Both the position numbers and the translations under genes were made by a program. The notes beneath the pieces were generated by a model. It did not search any database, had not been told where the DNA came from, and saw only the letters and a program-made list of their open reading frames with translations. Shown here one piece after another: positions 4,572-5,419 of a DNA stretch of 5,419 nucleotides (position 1 is the first letter of the stretch; each line of letters starts with the position of its first letter). The stretch comes from Rhodospirillales bacterium (lineage in GTDB: Bacteria > Pseudomonadota > Alphaproteobacteria > Acetobacterales > Acetobacteraceae): assembly GCA_903644035.1 (NCBI GenBank), contig CAHJXG010000484.1, positions 1 through 5,419 of the forward strand, read 5' to 3'.

Positions 4572-5419
4572 CCGTAATGCACCCGGCGCTCCAGCACCCG
4601 CGTCTGCAGCAGCACCAGGGCCAGCACCACGGCCAGGAACACCGCCGTGATCGCAGCGGAGTAGCCGATCCGGAAATAGGTGAAGCCTTCGCGGTACATC
4701 AGGTGCAGCAGCACCTCGCTGGCCTTGTTCGGCCCGCCATGCGTCAGCGCCGCCACCGTGTCGAACACGCGCAGGCAGCGTATGGCGGTGACGGTGACGA
4801 CGAACAGCGTGGTCGGCCCGAGCATCGGCCAGGTCACCAGCCAGAACCGGTCCCAGGCCCGCGCCGCGCCGTCGGTCTCCGCCGCGGCGCGCAGCTCCGG
4901 CGGGATCGCCGTCAGCCCGGCCATGAACAGCACCACGACGTAGCCCAGGTTCTCCCACACGCCGATCAGGCACAGGGAGGTCAGCACCCATTCGGAGCTG
5001 CCGAGCCAGTTGACGGGCGCGACGCCGAAGCGGCCCAGCACCTGGTTGACCGGGCCGATGGTGGGATGCAGCAGGTATTCCCAGGCCGTGGCCATCGCCA
5101 CCAGCAGGGACACCACGGGCAGGAAGAACACGGCGCGGAACAGCACCCGCCCCCGCGTGCCCGCCTCGATCAGCAGCACCAGGCCCAGGCCGATCCCCAC
5201 TGACGCCGGCAGCACGGCGGCCACGTAAACCAGCGTGTTCCGCAGCGCCCCGAGGAAGCCGGGGTCGCGCAGCAGCTCGGCGTAGTTGTCCCCGCCCACC
5301 CAGCGCAGGGGCGAGCCGCCCAGCTCCAGGTCGGTCAGCGACAGCGCCAGGAGCGCCGCCGTCGGCAGCAGGAGCAGCACCGTCAGCGCCAGCACGGCTG
5401 GGCCGGCCAGCGCCCAACC
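4568..5419 (-). CDS. Carbohydrate ABC transporter permease, MalF/UgpA type, 5' end outside window
   Basis: This is the first channel subunit of the importer; 283 residues are visible and the frame is still open at the right edge. The visible N-terminus, GWALAGPAVLALTVLLLLP, is the first membrane segment of this family, usually preceded by 5-30 basic residues, so the ATG probably lies just beyond 5419. The GTG at 5395 would cut into that helix and is unlikely to be the start. Further membrane segments lie near 60-86, 92-115, 142-168, 203-225 and 245-272 of the visible part. The EAA docking loop is at 175-198 (E175, A178-A180, D183, G184, W197, P198), and a MalF-type 'LTHGGPNKASEVLLHLMY' follows (about 225-242). 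The gene ends with a 4-bp ATGA overlap into permease 2. Substrate is unknown; the ATPase subunit is not encoded between here and the receptor gene and must be elsewhere. Confidence 0.93.
   Translation of the reverse strand, partial: GWALAGPAVLALTVLLLLPTAALLALSLTDLELGGSPLRWVGGDNYAELLRDPGFLGALRNTLVYVAAVLPASVGIGLGLVLLIEAGTRGRVLFRAVFFLPVVSLLVAMATAWEYLLHPTIGPVNQVLGRFGVAPVNWLGSSEWVLTSLCLIGVWENLGYVVVLFMAGLTAIPPELRAAAETDGAARAWDRFWLVTWPMLGPTTLFVVTVTAIRCLRVFDTVAALTHGGPNKASEVLLHLMYREGFTYFRIGYSAAITAVFLAVVLALVLLQTRVLERRVHYG

Noticed and set aside
3708..4577. Plus-strand open frame (289 codons) opposite permease 2
   Set aside because: It has a Gln/Arg/Gly/His-rich repetitive translation typical of the antisense of hydrophobic Leu/Ala/Val codons; the minus-strand permease with its EAA motif is the real gene.
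5393..5395. GTG as the start codon of permease 1
   Set aside because: The frame continues upstream as GWALAGPA, a typical start of the first membrane helix of MalF-type permeases. Starting at 5395 would truncate that helix, so the gene is treated as partial.
3738..5417. 559-codon minus-strand frame suggesting a fused double permease
   Set aside because: The part upstream of 4571 is the wrong frame for permease 1 (Gly/Ala/Arg-rich, no membrane segments). The two permeases are separate genes joined by a 4-bp ATGA overlap, not a fusion.
1..5419. CRISPR arrays, tRNA/rRNA genes, insertion sequences, transposases, attachment sites or tandem repeats
   Set aside because: None seen. The window is nearly fully occupied by metabolic, regulatory and transport genes of uniform composition, with no repeated units or mobile-element genes.

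Overview
The window is a GC-rich stretch (AT-richer only around 1440-1535) of bacterial chromosome. The sequence style suggests a Gram-negative alphaproteobacterium, most likely Rhodospirillales/Acetobacteraceae (Roseomonas-like). The reasons are the high GC in every gene, an IclR-regulated catabolic cluster beside an ABC importer, and a short exported-protein leader of the RRTLL...PAAAQ type. This taxonomic guess is inference; there is no rRNA or marker gene here.

Layout. (1) From 1429 down to the left edge, on the minus strand, lies a probable three-gene operon: a cyclase-family metal-dependent hydrolase (1429-587), a small single-domain cupin (531-148), and the N-terminal 50 codons of a short-chain dehydrogenase/reductase that runs off the window. 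The cupin and SDR genes overlap by 4 bp (ATGA). (2) A divergent control region at 1430-1652 separates this operon from a plus-strand IclR-family regulator (GTG start 1653, stop 2432). It is AT-richer than its surroundings and holds an inverted repeat (1470-1489), a possible sigma70-type promoter for the regulator, and a small ORF (1585-1656). That ORF has a better ribosome-binding site than iclR and ends across the iclR start codon as GTGA. (3) After a 17-bp convergent junction, the minus strand carries part of a carbohydrate-type (MalEFG/UgpBAE-like, CUT1-type) ABC importer. In transcription order these are permease 1 (5' end outside the window, to 4568), permease 2 (4571-3738, ATGA overlap) and the periplasmic solute-binding protein (3709-2450). 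No ATPase gene is present in the window.

How the genes may work together. The importer would bring a small organic compound into the cell. The cyclase-family hydrolase, cupin and SDR would then act on a ring-containing or ester/amide-type intermediate, with the IclR protein sensing the substrate or an intermediate and controlling the divergent promoters. Linking transporter and enzymes is inference from proximity only: they sit in separate transcription units, and the substrate cannot be read from the sequence. The points most worth a second look are the iclR upstream ORF with stop/start overlap, the cupin that lacks the usual metal-binding histidines, and the altered HNTTHIDAPAH metal motif and long C-terminal half of the cyclase-family enzyme.
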